The position numbers and the translations under genes were made by a program. Source: Cyclobacteriaceae bacterium (lineage in GTDB: Bacteria; Bacteroidota; Bacteroidia; Cytophagales; Cyclobacteriaceae). From it: DNA of 64,000 bases. The stretch lies in the NCBI GenBank assembly GCA_029858965.1, contig JAOUDZ010000009.1, positions 33,258 through 97,257 on the forward strand, written 5' to 3'. The notes below the pieces were generated by a model, which made no database searches, was not told the origin of the DNA, and was given only the letters and a program-made list of their open reading frames with translations. Positions within the stretch are counted from its first letter, which is position 1. Every line of letters starts with the position of its first letter. Positions 17,732 to 27,099 of this stretch are shown here, one piece after another.

Positions 17732-18268
17732 TTACAAATAATAAGGGCTTATCATTAAGTATACCATTACGCCGGTAATGGCAACATAAAGCCATACTGG
17801 AAACGTAAATCTAGCAAGTGCCTTGTGCCTTACAAATTCTCCTTGCCATGCTCTCAAATAAGTGAACAAAACCATGGGTATAACGCCAATAGACAAGAAA
17901 ATGTGCGTAACCAGGATAAAATAGTAGACATACCGGATTGCCCCTTGCCCGCCGAAGGGTGTCGATTCACTGGTCATGTGATAAAGTACATAGAGCACCA
18001 AAAATAGCGCTGACAACAAAATGCACGTTTTCATGAGTCGTTCATGGTATTTCCGGTATCCGCTTTTTATACAGATTATGGCAGCAATAAGTAATACGGC
18101 AGTAATACCGTTGATTGTGGCGTAAACTGGCGGCAGGAAGCTTAATGTATAGCCGGGCACTTTCACGCCAAATAAGATTGCGACTACAACAGGAATCAGG
18201 ACCGAAACTGTGACGATCACCTTTGTGTATTTTCTATTCTCCTGAACAGCAGTAACCTCTTTTTTCAT
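17732..18268 (-). CDS. DUF420 (CtaM-like) membrane protein
   Basis: 178 residues with five membrane helices. The segments FLPPVYATINGITAVLL, KYHERLMKTCILLSALFL and YYFILVTHIFLSIGVIP are characteristic of DUF420. In Bacillus and Staphylococcus the related CtaM is needed for the aa3 oxidase. Two or three conserved His residues lie in or near helices. It is encoded 32 nt before the 85-aa CxxC protein and 1 nt after the SCO-like gene, fitting a cofactor insertion or assembly role in the oxidase encoded upstream. Confidence 0.9.
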   Translation of the reverse strand: MKKEVTAVQENRKYTKVIVTVSVLIPVVVAILFGVKVPGYTLSFLPPVYATINGITAVLLIAAIICIKSGYRKYHERLMKTCILLSALFLVLYVLYHMTSESTPFGGQGAIRYVYYFILVTHIFLSIGVIPMVLFTYLRAWQGEFVRHKALARFTFPVWLYVAITGVMVYLMISPYYL

Positions 18269-18269
18269 C

Positions 18270-18770
18270 TTAATACTGCTTTAGCATTATGCTCAACTCT
18301 GTTGAGAGTCTGTCCATTTCTTCACGTTTTGCACTTTCATACTGCCCTCGAATCATTCCCTTCCTATCCAACAAGACTACATCAAAAGGATTTCGCAAGA
18401 AGAAAATGCAGTTTTTCCAATAGCGGGTTTTGTCGGTGTTTGGCAGCATCAGAATTACGACGGGGAATTGCATGAATTCTGTTTCAATGCGCCTAAGCAG
18501 ATTTGAAGATTCATTTGTTATTTCCCCGGTATAGACAATGACAAGACTATCATTTTCAAATGGCAATTGTTCCTTTATGCTATCGGGAATATGATAGGGA
18601 AGTGCTTGTATGGCCTGGCAACCATCCTGAATTTCCGGATATACATCCACAAATAAGGGTTGCACCGAGAATTCATTCTTTCCAAAAAATTTAAGAAATA
18701 GGAAGATACAAATGGGTAATATTAATGCCAGAAAAAGAAAAACTACTTTTTGTTTATTCATACAATTCAC
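18270..18770 (-). CDS. SCO-like membrane-anchored protein lacking the copper-binding cysteines
   Basis: 166 residues. One N-terminal anchor (about 8-26) precedes a thioredoxin-like region. The C-terminal part FDVVLLDRKGMIRGQYESAK followed by EEMDRLSTELSIML matches the end of SCO1/SenC proteins, and its place before DUF420 is where Bacteroidota carry sco. But the SCO copper site (CxxxC and a distal His) is absent: the only cysteines are C3, C50 and C128 by my reading. It may therefore be a degenerate SCO or have another role in oxidase assembly. It is the first gene after a terminator at 18801-18833. Confidence 0.65.
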   Translation of the reverse strand: MNCMNKQKVVFLFLALILPICIFLFLKFFGKNEFSVQPLFVDVYPEIQDGCQAIQALPYHIPDSIKEQLPFENDSLVIVYTGEITNESSNLLRRIETEFMQFPVVILMLPNTDKTRYWKNCIFFLRNPFDVVLLDRKGMIRGQYESAKREEMDRLSTELSIMLKQY

Positions 18771-18800
18771 CTCAGCCCAAAACCTCCCAGGATTAGCATC

Positions 18801-18833
18801 AAAAAAAGAGGCCTAAGTCTTCACCTAAGCCCC
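18801..18833 (-). terminator. Terminator inside the oxidase cluster, after subunit IV
   Basis: On the minus strand a ten-pair stem (GGGGCTTAGG with CTTAGGCCTC, three G-U pairs) and loop TGAAGA are followed by seven T residues. It lies 21 nt beyond the subunit IV stop. It should separate the structural act/cta genes from the downstream assembly genes, either fully or as a partial stop that lowers their expression. Confidence 0.72.
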
Positions 18834-18853
18834 TGCCGTACTGTGCGTATTTC

Positions 18854-19183
18854 CTATAATCGCAGATCAGAAATAATGATTCCCTCGTATATGAAAGCGA
18901 CGAGCATCCAGATGACAAAAGTCAAAGGAATCAGGATAGACCAAAACAACACCTTTACTTCATAGCGCAGATGCATAAATTCACCGACAATGTAACTGGC
19001 TTTGACAATAGTCAAGCCAATAAAAATAGCCGTTTTTAGTGGTCCGTGATGCATGGTAAAGGCGATCAAGAATTCAACTGCCGTTACTGCACCCAGTATT
19101 GCGGCTACAGTCCAAAGTTTCTTGATTTTTTCTTTATCAGGGGGCAGTACGTTTACCTGTACATTATCTTCAGCGTGATCCAT
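18854..19183 (-). CDS. Cytochrome c oxidase subunit IV (CoxD/CyoD type)
   Basis: 109 residues with three membrane helices after an acidic/polar N-terminus. Motifs EFLIAFTMHHGPLK, VKASYIVGEFMHLRYE and the last hydrophobic stretch ending in FIYEGI are typical of bacterial subunit IV. It supports assembly of the oxidase core encoded just upstream. It follows the two subunit III genes by 33 nt and is the last structural oxidase gene before the terminator. Confidence 0.88.
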   Translation of the reverse strand: MDHAEDNVQVNVLPPDKEKIKKLWTVAAILGAVTAVEFLIAFTMHHGPLKTAIFIGLTIVKASYIVGEFMHLRYEVKVLFWSILIPLTFVIWMLVAFIYEGIIISDLRL

Positions 19184-19216
19184 GTGCTAATAATTTAGAA
19201 TTAATCAACTTGATAA

Positions 19217-19960
19217 TTAAACGAGATAGAAAAAAGTAAATACAAACACCCATACTAAATCAACAAAGTGCCAGTACAACCCAACCTTCTCCACCATCTC
19301 GTAGTGGCCTCTTCTATCATAGGTACCCATTACGGTGTTGTAATAGATAAGGAAATTTAAACAAACACCACTAAATACGTGAAAGCCATGAAATCCTGTA
19401 ATAAAAAAGAAGAATGCAGCAAAATCGGGCGGTCCATATTGATTGTGGGCCAGATTTGCTCCAAAGAACGTAGTTCCTTCCGCTACTGCTTTGCCAGTTT
19501 CAGCACCATGAATGAAATGACCCCATTCCCAGGCCTGACAACTTAGGAAGGCCAGTCCACCCAGAATGGTCCATAGCATCCACTTTTCAACGGCTTTCCG
19601 ATCCATTCGATGACCGGCCTCAACCGCCAAAACCATCGTAACGCTACTCATGATGAGAATAAAGGTCATAATCCCCACAAATACCAATGGCGCTGTGAGG
19701 CCATGCAGGAACGGTACAGCTTCAAAGACTTTTTCAGGAATAGGCCAATAGGCCTGTGAGAAGGTAAAAGCATCAACAGCACCCTGATACGCTTGATGGG
19801 AAGAACGGACCAAGCCATACGTCACGAGCAATGCTGAGAAAGTAAATGCATCGGATAGCAAAAAGAACCACATCATGAGCTTGCCATAGCTGACGCCCAT
19901 TGGTGATACACCACCATCCCATTCGCTCCTTGCTGGAGCTGCTGCCGCTGTACTTGCCAT
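19217..19960 (-). CDS. ctaE: Cytochrome c oxidase subunit III (first of two tandem copies)
   Basis: 247 residues, seven predicted helices. The end GLYWHFVDLVWVFVFTFFYL is the hallmark of subunit III, and HxxH-type residues around TGFHGFHVFSG also match. Between helices there is an insertion (about 55-80 and 150-175) that the second copy lacks. Subunit III stabilises the catalytic core. An 80-nt gap precedes it, longer than elsewhere in the cluster. Confidence 0.92.
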   Translation of the reverse strand: MASTAAAAPARSEWDGGVSPMGVSYGKLMMWFFLLSDAFTFSALLVTYGLVRSSHQAYQGAVDAFTFSQAYWPIPEKVFEAVPFLHGLTAPLVFVGIMTFILIMSSVTMVLAVEAGHRMDRKAVEKWMLWTILGGLAFLSCQAWEWGHFIHGAETGKAVAEGTTFFGANLAHNQYGPPDFAAFFFFITGFHGFHVFSGVCLNFLIYYNTVMGTYDRRGHYEMVEKVGLYWHFVDLVWVFVFTFFYLV

Positions 19961-20040
19961 AGGTAAAGTTTACGTTAATTATAATCTGTTATTGGGTGTG
20001 TAAGTTGCGTGTGTGGTGTTATTCTGTGAATACTACTCTT

Positions 20041-20622
20041 TTACCGGTTCAATAATAGAAAAACAAATAAATATAGCCAAAGTACATCCAAAAAATGCCA
20101 ATAGGTGGCACACATTTCTATCTGCGAAAGGCTCTTGGCATGCACCTTGTATCGGAATGCCGCTACCAACACAATCAATAAAAAAACAACACCGCCAACG
20201 ATGTGCATGCCATGCAAGCCGGAAATGACGTAAACAAACGATCCGGATGGATTGCCAACAAAATATACGTTGCGTTTCACAAGCTCACCCCACGCCATGA
20301 ACTGGCCAACGAGAAAGGCAAGGCCCAAAACCAAGGTGATACCAATCGCTATTTTCGTTCCCTCCAGATCGTCCTTTTTAGCTGAGACGTAGGCCCAGTG
20401 CATCGTACCGCTGCTGAGTACTATTATTGCCGAAGTGATCCAAAATAGATTCGGCAGGTCAAACATCATCCAGTTACCATCCGACTGGCGCACGATGTAA
20501 GCACTGGTCAGGGAGGCGAAAATCATAACCACGCTGGCAATAAAGAGCCAAAGCGCAAACTTCTTAGGATGCATTGCCAATGGCTTGTTCGCTTCTTCTA
20601 CTATTCTCAATTCTGTCGCCAT
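20041..20622 (-). CDS. Cytochrome c oxidase subunit III (second tandem copy, short form)
   Basis: 193 residues, five helices. GLHGMHIVGGVVFLL and CATYWHFLDVLWLYLFVFLL identify it as subunit III. At this length it lacks the first two helices of the classical seven-helix form. Bacteroidota oxidase operons often carry two subunit III genes, one short and one long; whether both enter one complex is unknown. It follows ctaB by 31 nt. Confidence 0.92.
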   Translation of the reverse strand: MATELRIVEEANKPLAMHPKKFALWLFIASVVMIFASLTSAYIVRQSDGNWMMFDLPNLFWITSAIIVLSSGTMHWAYVSAKKDDLEGTKIAIGITLVLGLAFLVGQFMAWGELVKRNVYFVGNPSGSFVYVISGLHGMHIVGGVVFLLIVLVAAFRYKVHAKSLSQIEMCATYWHFLDVLWLYLFVFLLLNR

Positions 20623-20653
20623 AAATATTATTTGTATTTGATCTTGTTCTTCC

Positions 20654-21550
20654 TCAAACTTTATCCAACAAGTATGCTATCTGAACTATTGGCAAATAGA
20701 GAAAAGAAGCGAACATGATCTTCAATGCTGACTTCCGGTCTCCAGACTTCATTAATGAGAATGTCAATGCAAAAAAAAGTACACCGCAAATTGTGGCTAC
20801 AATCGCTGAATTGACGCCAGTAATGCCAAATGTGGCGGGTAGCAGTCCCAGCGGAATAAGAAACATGGTGTATATCATAATCTGTATGGCCGTGTTAAGG
20901 TCCTTCTGGCCACCAGATGGAAGAAGTTTAAATCCTGCTTTCTTATAATCCTCATCTGCAACCCAGGCGATGGCCCAAAAGTGTGGAAATTGCCAAATAA
21001 ATTGAATTCCAAAAATGATTAATGCCTCATAAGATATTCCACCTGTTGCCGCTGTCCACCCCAGTAATGGAGGAAGTGCACCAGGTATTGCCCCAACAAA
21101 AACAGCAATTGGTCCAACACGTTTCAGCGGCGTATAAACAAAACCGTAAAGAAGCATTGAACCCACAGAAAGCACGGTTGTCAGATAATTGGTATACTGC
21201 ATCAAGATCGCTACCCCTCCCACCAAACAAATTGCCGCGAGCGTGGCGGCTTCGTTTACAGAAACACGTTGCGTGGGCAGAGGTCGCTTCATCGTACGAA
21301 CCATTAATTTGTCCAGGTCTTTTTCGATGATCTGATTGATGGTAACCGCAGCACCCGATAGCAAAAAACCGCCAACGAAAAGCATGCCCAGTGTAACCCA
21401 ATTCACCCGCGAGGAAGCCAGCACAAAGCCGAAGGCGCAAGAAAATGCCACCAAAAATGAAAGCCTGAACTTCAATAACTCCCAAAAGGCTTTGCCTTTC
21501 GCAATCGCGAAAGTAATCCCTGTTAAACCATTAACCTGACTTACCATCAT
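20654..21550 (-). CDS. ctaB: Protoheme IX farnesyltransferase (heme O synthase)
   Basis: 298 residues of a UbiA-type prenyltransferase with nine helices. The prenyl diphosphate/Mg site is visible as NQIIEKDLDKLMVRTMKRPL, and the second motif lies in the loop DEDYKKAGFKLLP. It converts heme B to heme O by adding a farnesyl group, the first step to heme A. It starts 3 nt after the ctaA stop, so the two enzymes are produced together, next to the oxidase that needs their product. Confidence 0.94.
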   Translation of the reverse strand: MMVSQVNGLTGITFAIAKGKAFWELLKFRLSFLVAFSCAFGFVLASSRVNWVTLGMLFVGGFLLSGAAVTINQIIEKDLDKLMVRTMKRPLPTQRVSVNEAATLAAICLVGGVAILMQYTNYLTTVLSVGSMLLYGFVYTPLKRVGPIAVFVGAIPGALPPLLGWTAATGGISYEALIIFGIQFIWQFPHFWAIAWVADEDYKKAGFKLLPSGGQKDLNTAIQIMIYTMFLIPLGLLPATFGITGVNSAIVATICGVLFFALTFSLMKSGDRKSALKIMFASFLYLPIVQIAYLLDKV

Positions 21551-21553
21551 ACT

Positions 21554-22561
21554 TTACGAGAATGCAACTTCATCATTTCGCTTAAGCTTCAATAAAAACA
21601 AAAACTGCACTCCAAAAGTAATTGTGGCAAGCAGCAAATGAACCGGCTGAAGGACTGGGGGTACAGCAAAATAGGCCATCCCCATACCTGTCAGAATTGT
21701 ACCCAAAATTAACAGGATTAGGGTAAGGGCGAAAATTTTTGAACCTTCAGTTTTATGTAATTTCACCATTAATCCAACGTGCATAACCAGCACGATCCAG
21801 GAGAAAGAGCGATGAATGATGAATTCCAGACCCAGGTTTGCGATCCAGGTCTCACGCACGAAGGCGCTGGTAACCCTGTCTATGGCCTCTCGAACTTGTG
21901 TGCCCAACAAAATCTGTATAAGCAAAACAATCATGGACCCAATCAACCACCAGAAGACTGCGTTAGAGGCAATCTTTGCGTTATAACTGCTTTGATGTAC
22001 CAGAAATATCAGCAATGCAACGATTGCCAGTGCCAGAAACATATGTATGGTTATTGTCCAGGGTGTAAGATTTGTGGAGACCACAATAGAACCCATCCAC
22101 CCCTGAAACCCCACCAATAAAAATGCCGCCAGTGCAACGATGGTGAGTTTTCGTTCTGTTTTCCAGTAACGTATCGAAGTAACGAAGACCGCGAAAATCA
22201 GTATGCCTATGACAACACCGATGAGCCTGTTGATATATTCAATCCATGTTTTCACCGGGTTGAAGTCATTCTCCTGAAGCACGGCAGGATCGTTCGTTAT
22301 ACTTGAAGCCGTGGCTGTCATGCCAAGGGCTTCTAAATATCTTACAAAACGCAGATTCTTCTTTTCCCGGTAGGCCGAATAAATTTCCTTATAGTTCTTG
22401 GGCAACTCTGATACTGATGTTGGAGGCACCCAGCGGCCAAAACAAGTTGGCCAGTCCGGGCAACCCATTCCAGAGCCTGTACTGCGAACTATACCACCCA
22501 CAAGTATTAGGATATAAACCGCAACCAGGGTAGAAAACAAAAGCCTGCGAAATGATCTCAT
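21554..22561 (-). CDS. ctaA: Heme A synthase, COX15/CtaA type
   Basis: 335 residues from the ATG at 22561 (an upstream in-frame ATG at 22600 would add 13 unconserved residues). Eight helices with conserved His at FLVHQ-, IIHRSF- and PVHLLL-type positions for two hemes. The start LILVGGIVRSTGSGMGCPDWPTC carries the conserved RSTGSGMGCPDWP motif with a Cys pair outside the membrane. It oxidises heme O to heme A for the aa3 oxidase. It lies between ctaD and ctaB. Confidence 0.93.
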   Translation of the reverse strand: MRSFRRLLFSTLVAVYILILVGGIVRSTGSGMGCPDWPTCFGRWVPPTSVSELPKNYKEIYSAYREKKNLRFVRYLEALGMTATASSITNDPAVLQENDFNPVKTWIEYINRLIGVVIGILIFAVFVTSIRYWKTERKLTIVALAAFLLVGFQGWMGSIVVSTNLTPWTITIHMFLALAIVALLIFLVHQSSYNAKIASNAVFWWLIGSMIVLLIQILLGTQVREAIDRVTSAFVRETWIANLGLEFIIHRSFSWIVLVMHVGLMVKLHKTEGSKIFALTLILLILGTILTGMGMAYFAVPPVLQPVHLLLATITFGVQFLFLLKLKRNDEVAFS

Positions 22562-22653
22562 AGCTTTTTCCGATGCACTGTCAGGTGAATAAAAAACCAA
22601 GGTTCAAAGTTTGTCCCCGACCAGGTAAAACCTTGAGCATGAGTGGGAAATAC

Positions 22654-24543
22654 CTAATGCTTGTCGTTTTCTATCACAATAGCCCCATCTCCATCAGAAG
22701 TCGATTCCAACTTGATCAACTCGTTTTCGTGTGGCAAGTTGGATTCAGGGGTTTCGGAATATGGAATATGCTGCGGAATATAATCTTCTTTTGCTCCTGG
22801 TTTGCTGTAATCATATGGCCATCGGTACACCGAAGGAATTTCTCCAACCCAATTTCCGTGACCCGGATGCAGGGGGGTAGTCCATTCAAGGGTATTTGAT
22901 TCCCACGGGTTAGCTGGTGCTACCCTACCACGGAAAATACTGTAGAAAAAGTTGAACAAAAAGATAAACTGTGCAGACAACGTCACAATGGCTGCAACAC
23001 TCACCAACATATTTAAATCAGTAAAACCGCTAAAGGTTTCAAAGTTAGTCCATGAATAATATCTTCTGGGAAATCCTGCTATACCGATATAGTGCATCGG
23101 GAAGAATACTAGGTAGACACCAACAAAAGTCAGCCAAAAGTGGATGTACCCAAGTTTGTGATCCATCATCCTGCCGAACATTTTCGGAAACCAGTGATAT
23201 ACTCCGGCCATCATGCCGAAAAAAGAAGCGCTCCCCATCACGAGATGAAAGTGTGCAACCACGAAATAGGTGTCGTGCAGTTGAATATCAATCGCCGAGT
23301 TACCCAGGAATATCCCAGTAATACCGCCGGTAAGAAAAAAGGACACCAACCCGATAGAGAATAACATGGCCGGTGTAAATCTGATGTTGCCTTTCCAAAG
23401 TGTGGTAACGTAGTTAAATATTTTCACAGCAGAGGGAACCGCGATAATCAATGTCAGCAACATGAAAATCGAGCCCAGGAACGGATTCATTCCCGTAACG
23501 AACATATGATGCGCCCAAACAACAAAGGATAGAATTGCTATAAAGAGCATTGAACCGATCATCGCCTTATAACCAAAAATGGGTTTACGGGAATTCGTGG
23601 CAATGATCTCTGAAGAAAGTCCAAGGGCTGGCAACAAAACAATATACACTTCAGGGTGCCCTAAAAACCAAAACAAATGTTGAAATAGTATCGGACTTCC
23701 TCCATCATGTGCCAGCGCTTCACCACCGATATAGATGTCGGATAAATAGAAGCTGGTACCAAAGCTGCGGTCAAATATAAGTAACAATGCAGCAGCGAAA
23801 AGTACCGGAAAAGAAAGGACGCCGATTATGGCAGTAAATAAAAATGCCCATATCGTGAGTGGCATTCTTGTAAATGACATACCCTTGGTGCGCAAATTGA
23901 TTACAGTCGTAATATAATTTATACCCCCCAGTAATGAACTTACTATGAACAGGGCCATGGCTACCAACCACATGGTCATTCCAAGGCCAGAGCCCTTAAT
24001 GGCCTGCGGCAATGCGCTGAGCGGAGGATATATTGTCCAGCCTCCCCCCGCTGGTCCTGTTTCCAAAAAAAGCGACGTAAACATGACAACACTGGATAGA
24101 AAGAAGAACCAGTACGACAGCATATTCATAAAACCAGACGCCATATCGCGTGCGCCAATTTGCAACGGTATGAGAAAGTTGGAGAAAGTGCCGCTTAGCC
24201 CTGCCGTTAGGACGAAAAACACCATAATCGTACCATGCATGGTTACCAGGGCCAGGTAAAATTCGGGGTCAAGTTTCCCATCCGGCGTTATCCATCCACC
24301 CAGCACAGGTTTCAACCATTCCAGATTCATTCCAGGAAAACCCAGTTGCAAGCGAAAGATTACCGATAGCATACCACCCAACAGCGCCCAGAAAATACCA
24401 GTAATAAGAAATTGCTTTGCAATTACTTTATGATCTTCGCTAAAAATATAGCTCCTCCAAAAATTAGTCTCATGGTGCTCATGCTCATCATGATCATCGT
24501 GATCATGAACTTGCTGATGTTGGTGAATATCTGTTGTTGCCAT
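22654..24543 (-). CDS. ctaD: Cytochrome c oxidase subunit I (aa3 type)
   Basis: 629 residues with twelve core helices. GHPEVY supplies the CuB ligand His, the Tyr cross-linked to it and the D-channel Glu of A1-type oxidases; WAHHMF supplies two further CuB His; HDTYFVVAHFHLVMG carries the heme ligands. The N-terminus is very His/Asp-rich (HQHQQVHDHDDHDEHEHHE), a feature that may bind metal. It is the catalytic subunit that reduces oxygen and pumps protons. It directly follows ctaC by 27 nt. Confidence 0.96.
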   Translation of the reverse strand: MATTDIHQHQQVHDHDDHDEHEHHETNFWRSYIFSEDHKVIAKQFLITGIFWALLGGMLSVIFRLQLGFPGMNLEWLKPVLGGWITPDGKLDPEFYLALVTMHGTIMVFFVLTAGLSGTFSNFLIPLQIGARDMASGFMNMLSYWFFFLSSVVMFTSLFLETGPAGGGWTIYPPLSALPQAIKGSGLGMTMWLVAMALFIVSSLLGGINYITTVINLRTKGMSFTRMPLTIWAFLFTAIIGVLSFPVLFAAALLLIFDRSFGTSFYLSDIYIGGEALAHDGGSPILFQHLFWFLGHPEVYIVLLPALGLSSEIIATNSRKPIFGYKAMIGSMLFIAILSFVVWAHHMFVTGMNPFLGSIFMLLTLIIAVPSAVKIFNYVTTLWKGNIRFTPAMLFSIGLVSFFLTGGITGIFLGNSAIDIQLHDTYFVVAHFHLVMGSASFFGMMAGVYHWFPKMFGRMMDHKLGYIHFWLTFVGVYLVFFPMHYIGIAGFPRRYYSWTNFETFSGFTDLNMLVSVAAIVTLSAQFIFLFNFFYSIFRGRVAPANPWESNTLEWTTPLHPGHGNWVGEIPSVYRWPYDYSKPGAKEDYIPQHIPYSETPESNLPHENELIKLESTSDGDGAIVIENDKH

Positions 24544-24570
24544 TTCTTTGATAAATCTTTTTTTACTCCT

Positions 24571-25647
24571 TTATTCCTTAAGTTCTGCTACGGATGATCC
24601 CGGATCCTTCTCCATGCCTGCCTTGATCATTGCTGCTTCCTGCAAAGCACTAGGTACCTTCTTCAGATAATCAGGATTCTGCTTTAACCAGGCTTCTTGT
24701 GAAGCCTTCCATCGCTCATACGTTGCCTGATCTTCAACAACCACTGCCATTTTCATAGAGAAGTGCCCTTTCCCGCATACCTCGGTACAGGCCATTTCAT
24801 AATTGAAATCCGGATTTCCCAATTCATCCCGCATCTGGGCAGTAGTTTTGGTGGCCTTAAACTTGAACTGCGTTGGCATTCCAGGCACGGCGTCCATCTT
24901 CAGTCTGAAGTGCGGTAAGAACACGCTATGCAAGACATCCTTAGCTCTGATCTTCAATAAAATTTCCTTATCCACCGGGAGATGTAACTCAAGCGACTTA
25001 AAATCATCAAAAGAGTTCTTGTCCGTAAGATCCAGGCCGAATTCATTTCCAAAATTGTCAATCAACTTATAGTTTACTTTCCCCAATATATTATCCTTGA
25101 CACCGGGATAACGGACTGACCAAGCAAACTGTTGACCAATCATCTCGATCACTTCAGCTTCTTTGGAAGCCGGAGAAGTAATGTCATTCCAGGCGCGAAG
25201 ACCGGTGAAGATTAATACAGCCAAAACAATAGCCGGGATAATTGTCCATGCCAACTCCAAAACATGACTGTCTGGAAAGTATTTTGCTTTCTGCCCTTCA
25301 CGGTACTGATACTTGTAAATAAATATAAACATGATGATACTAATGATCACGAAAGCAACAACAGTGATACCCATTGTCACCCAGAACAAAGTATCTGTAA
25401 CCTTGCCATGTTCTGAGGCAATAGGTAAATGGTAGGAGTCAAAATGAACAATCGAATACCAAAAAAACCATCCAAGGCTTCCGACCATGAAAACGATAAA
25501 GAGAGCAGCATTGATTTTGTTCGCCGAACTGGCTTTCTCATTACCTACGTCTCCCTTTGCAATACTAACCAGGTTGCTCACTCTGAAAATCATGTATAAG
25601 ATTGCCAGGACCAGAACGACACCAATAAAAATAACCAAACTCGTCAT
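24571..25647 (-). CDS. ctaC: Cytochrome c oxidase subunit II
   Basis: 358 residues. Two extra N-terminal helices (about 3-22, 45-66) precede the usual two (about 88-112, 130-150), a layout common in Bacteroidota. The periplasmic cupredoxin domain carries the CuA site CTEVCGKGHFSM (two Cys, His, Met) and an upstream His (VLHSVFLPHF). No fused cytochrome c domain is present, so electrons must come from a separate donor, most simply ActE or ActA of the adjacent complex. It follows actF by 14 nt. Confidence 0.95.
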   Translation of the reverse strand: MTSLVIFIGVVLVLAILYMIFRVSNLVSIAKGDVGNEKASSANKINAALFIVFMVGSLGWFFWYSIVHFDSYHLPIASEHGKVTDTLFWVTMGITVVAFVIISIIMFIFIYKYQYREGQKAKYFPDSHVLELAWTIIPAIVLAVLIFTGLRAWNDITSPASKEAEVIEMIGQQFAWSVRYPGVKDNILGKVNYKLIDNFGNEFGLDLTDKNSFDDFKSLELHLPVDKEILLKIRAKDVLHSVFLPHFRLKMDAVPGMPTQFKFKATKTTAQMRDELGNPDFNYEMACTEVCGKGHFSMKMAVVVEDQATYERWKASQEAWLKQNPDYLKKVPSALQEAAMIKAGMEKDPGSSVAELKE

Positions 25648-25661
25648 ATCAGTTCTATAAT

Positions 25662-27050
25662 TTAAATGTGGTGATGAAGACTCTCTTGTAACATAGGATC
25701 ATTTTTGCCGAACAGCGGCATTTTCGATAAACTATTTAACACTACCAAGAGAAATGCCGCAAGGAAAATCAGCCCTACACCGATTTCCATAAATCCAACA
25801 CCACCATCATGATGCATAACCCCAGGTGTAACCATGTTAAAAAAGTCAAACCAATGACCAATAATGATAATGGGGCACACCAACTTGAGTGTTGATAGCT
25901 GACGCTTCGCATCTCTTGTCATTAGTAACAGGAGTGGAAGTGCAAAGTTCAAGATTATGTTTAAATAGAATATCCAGCTGTATGGACTACTCCCCATCCG
26001 CTCAACGAAATAAACTGATTCTTCGGGAATGTTGGCATAGTAGATCAACAAGAACTGGCTGAACCAGATATACGTCCAGAAGATTGAGAATGCAAATATG
26101 AATTTTCCAAGATCGTGCATGTGGTTTGCATTGACAATCTTCAAATAGCCTGCATCTTTCAAATAGGCAACAATCAGGGTAATGGCTGCAAGGCCTGTTA
26201 CCCACCAGCTGGCAAAAACATACCAGCCAACCATAGTGCTGAACCAATGCGTATCTATACTCATGACCCAATCCCAGGCCGCAACGGAAGAACTTAGGCC
26301 AAAAAATATCAGAAATACCGTTGAAAGAACCTGATTCTTGTGCCAATATGAAGTTGAAGGATCAACATCCTCTGCCAACATATTCTTGCGGATCTGGGTC
26401 AAGAACCAAAACCAAACGCCAAAGAACAATACCATCCTGAAAAGATAGAATAAAGGGAAACTACCACCAGCAAGCGGCCAGAAAAAGAAAGGCGACTTAT
26501 CAGCAATTATTTTATCAAATGAAGGGTTAGTGCTGCCATCCGGCAGCATCTCCTCATATAAAGAGCTGTGCGTCCAGTGGAAAATATCATGGCTTGTGAG
26601 AAACCAAAGTCCAAGCATCAAAAGACCCGCAATGGGTATCCATGCTCCCATGGCCAGCGCTACCCGTTTCACCCCCACTGACCAACCCGCCTGCGCAGCA
26701 AATTGTATGGCCACAAAAAAAAGACCTATAATACCTAATCCTGTAAAGAACACATTGTGCATCCAAAGCGTGGTGTATAGTTTCTTCAACCACGTAGCTG
26801 TTTCCGCATGATGCATTTCCGCTTCCTGCCCGCCCGATGCTGCATCGTGTTGATCAGCACTCGCCACAAGTTCATTTGATATCGTCGCTGCGTGACCACC
26901 GCCATGTTCTTCCTGACCACCACTATTCATATCCAATATCAATCCAAGGAATAACAATGCTATCCCCACAGCCAGTAGAATGTAAAGCTTCTTCCTGGTC
27001 TCCGGTTTGAATACATATTGATCTTCAGTAACTTCTGCTTGATGAGCCAT
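25662..27050 (-). CDS. actF: Alternative complex III subunit F (quinol:electron-acceptor oxidoreductase, membrane)
   Basis: 462 residues with about ten helices, similar in plan to ActC but without quinone-site markers that I can assign. HNVFFTGLGIIGLFFVAIQFA, WDWVMSIDTHWFSTMVGWYVFAS and the MTPGVMHHDGG-type end are typical of ActF. The N-terminal 90 residues are cytoplasmic/variable with a His-rich patch. It anchors the periplasmic subunits of the complex. It lies between actE and ctaC, so the complex and the oxidase share one transcript. Confidence 0.93.
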   Translation of the reverse strand: MAHQAEVTEDQYVFKPETRKKLYILLAVGIALLFLGLILDMNSGGQEEHGGGHAATISNELVASADQHDAASGGQEAEMHHAETATWLKKLYTTLWMHNVFFTGLGIIGLFFVAIQFAAQAGWSVGVKRVALAMGAWIPIAGLLMLGLWFLTSHDIFHWTHSSLYEEMLPDGSTNPSFDKIIADKSPFFFWPLAGGSFPLFYLFRMVLFFGVWFWFLTQIRKNMLAEDVDPSTSYWHKNQVLSTVFLIFFGLSSSVAAWDWVMSIDTHWFSTMVGWYVFASWWVTGLAAITLIVAYLKDAGYLKIVNANHMHDLGKFIFAFSIFWTYIWFSQFLLIYYANIPEESVYFVERMGSSPYSWIFYLNIILNFALPLLLLMTRDAKRQLSTLKLVCPIIIIGHWFDFFNMVTPGVMHHDGGVGFMEIGVGLIFLAAFLLVVLNSLSKMPLFGKNDPMLQESLHHHI

Positions 27051-27099
27051 TATTTTGTTATTATCCGTTATCAGTTCAGCGTTTTGAATTACGTATCTG

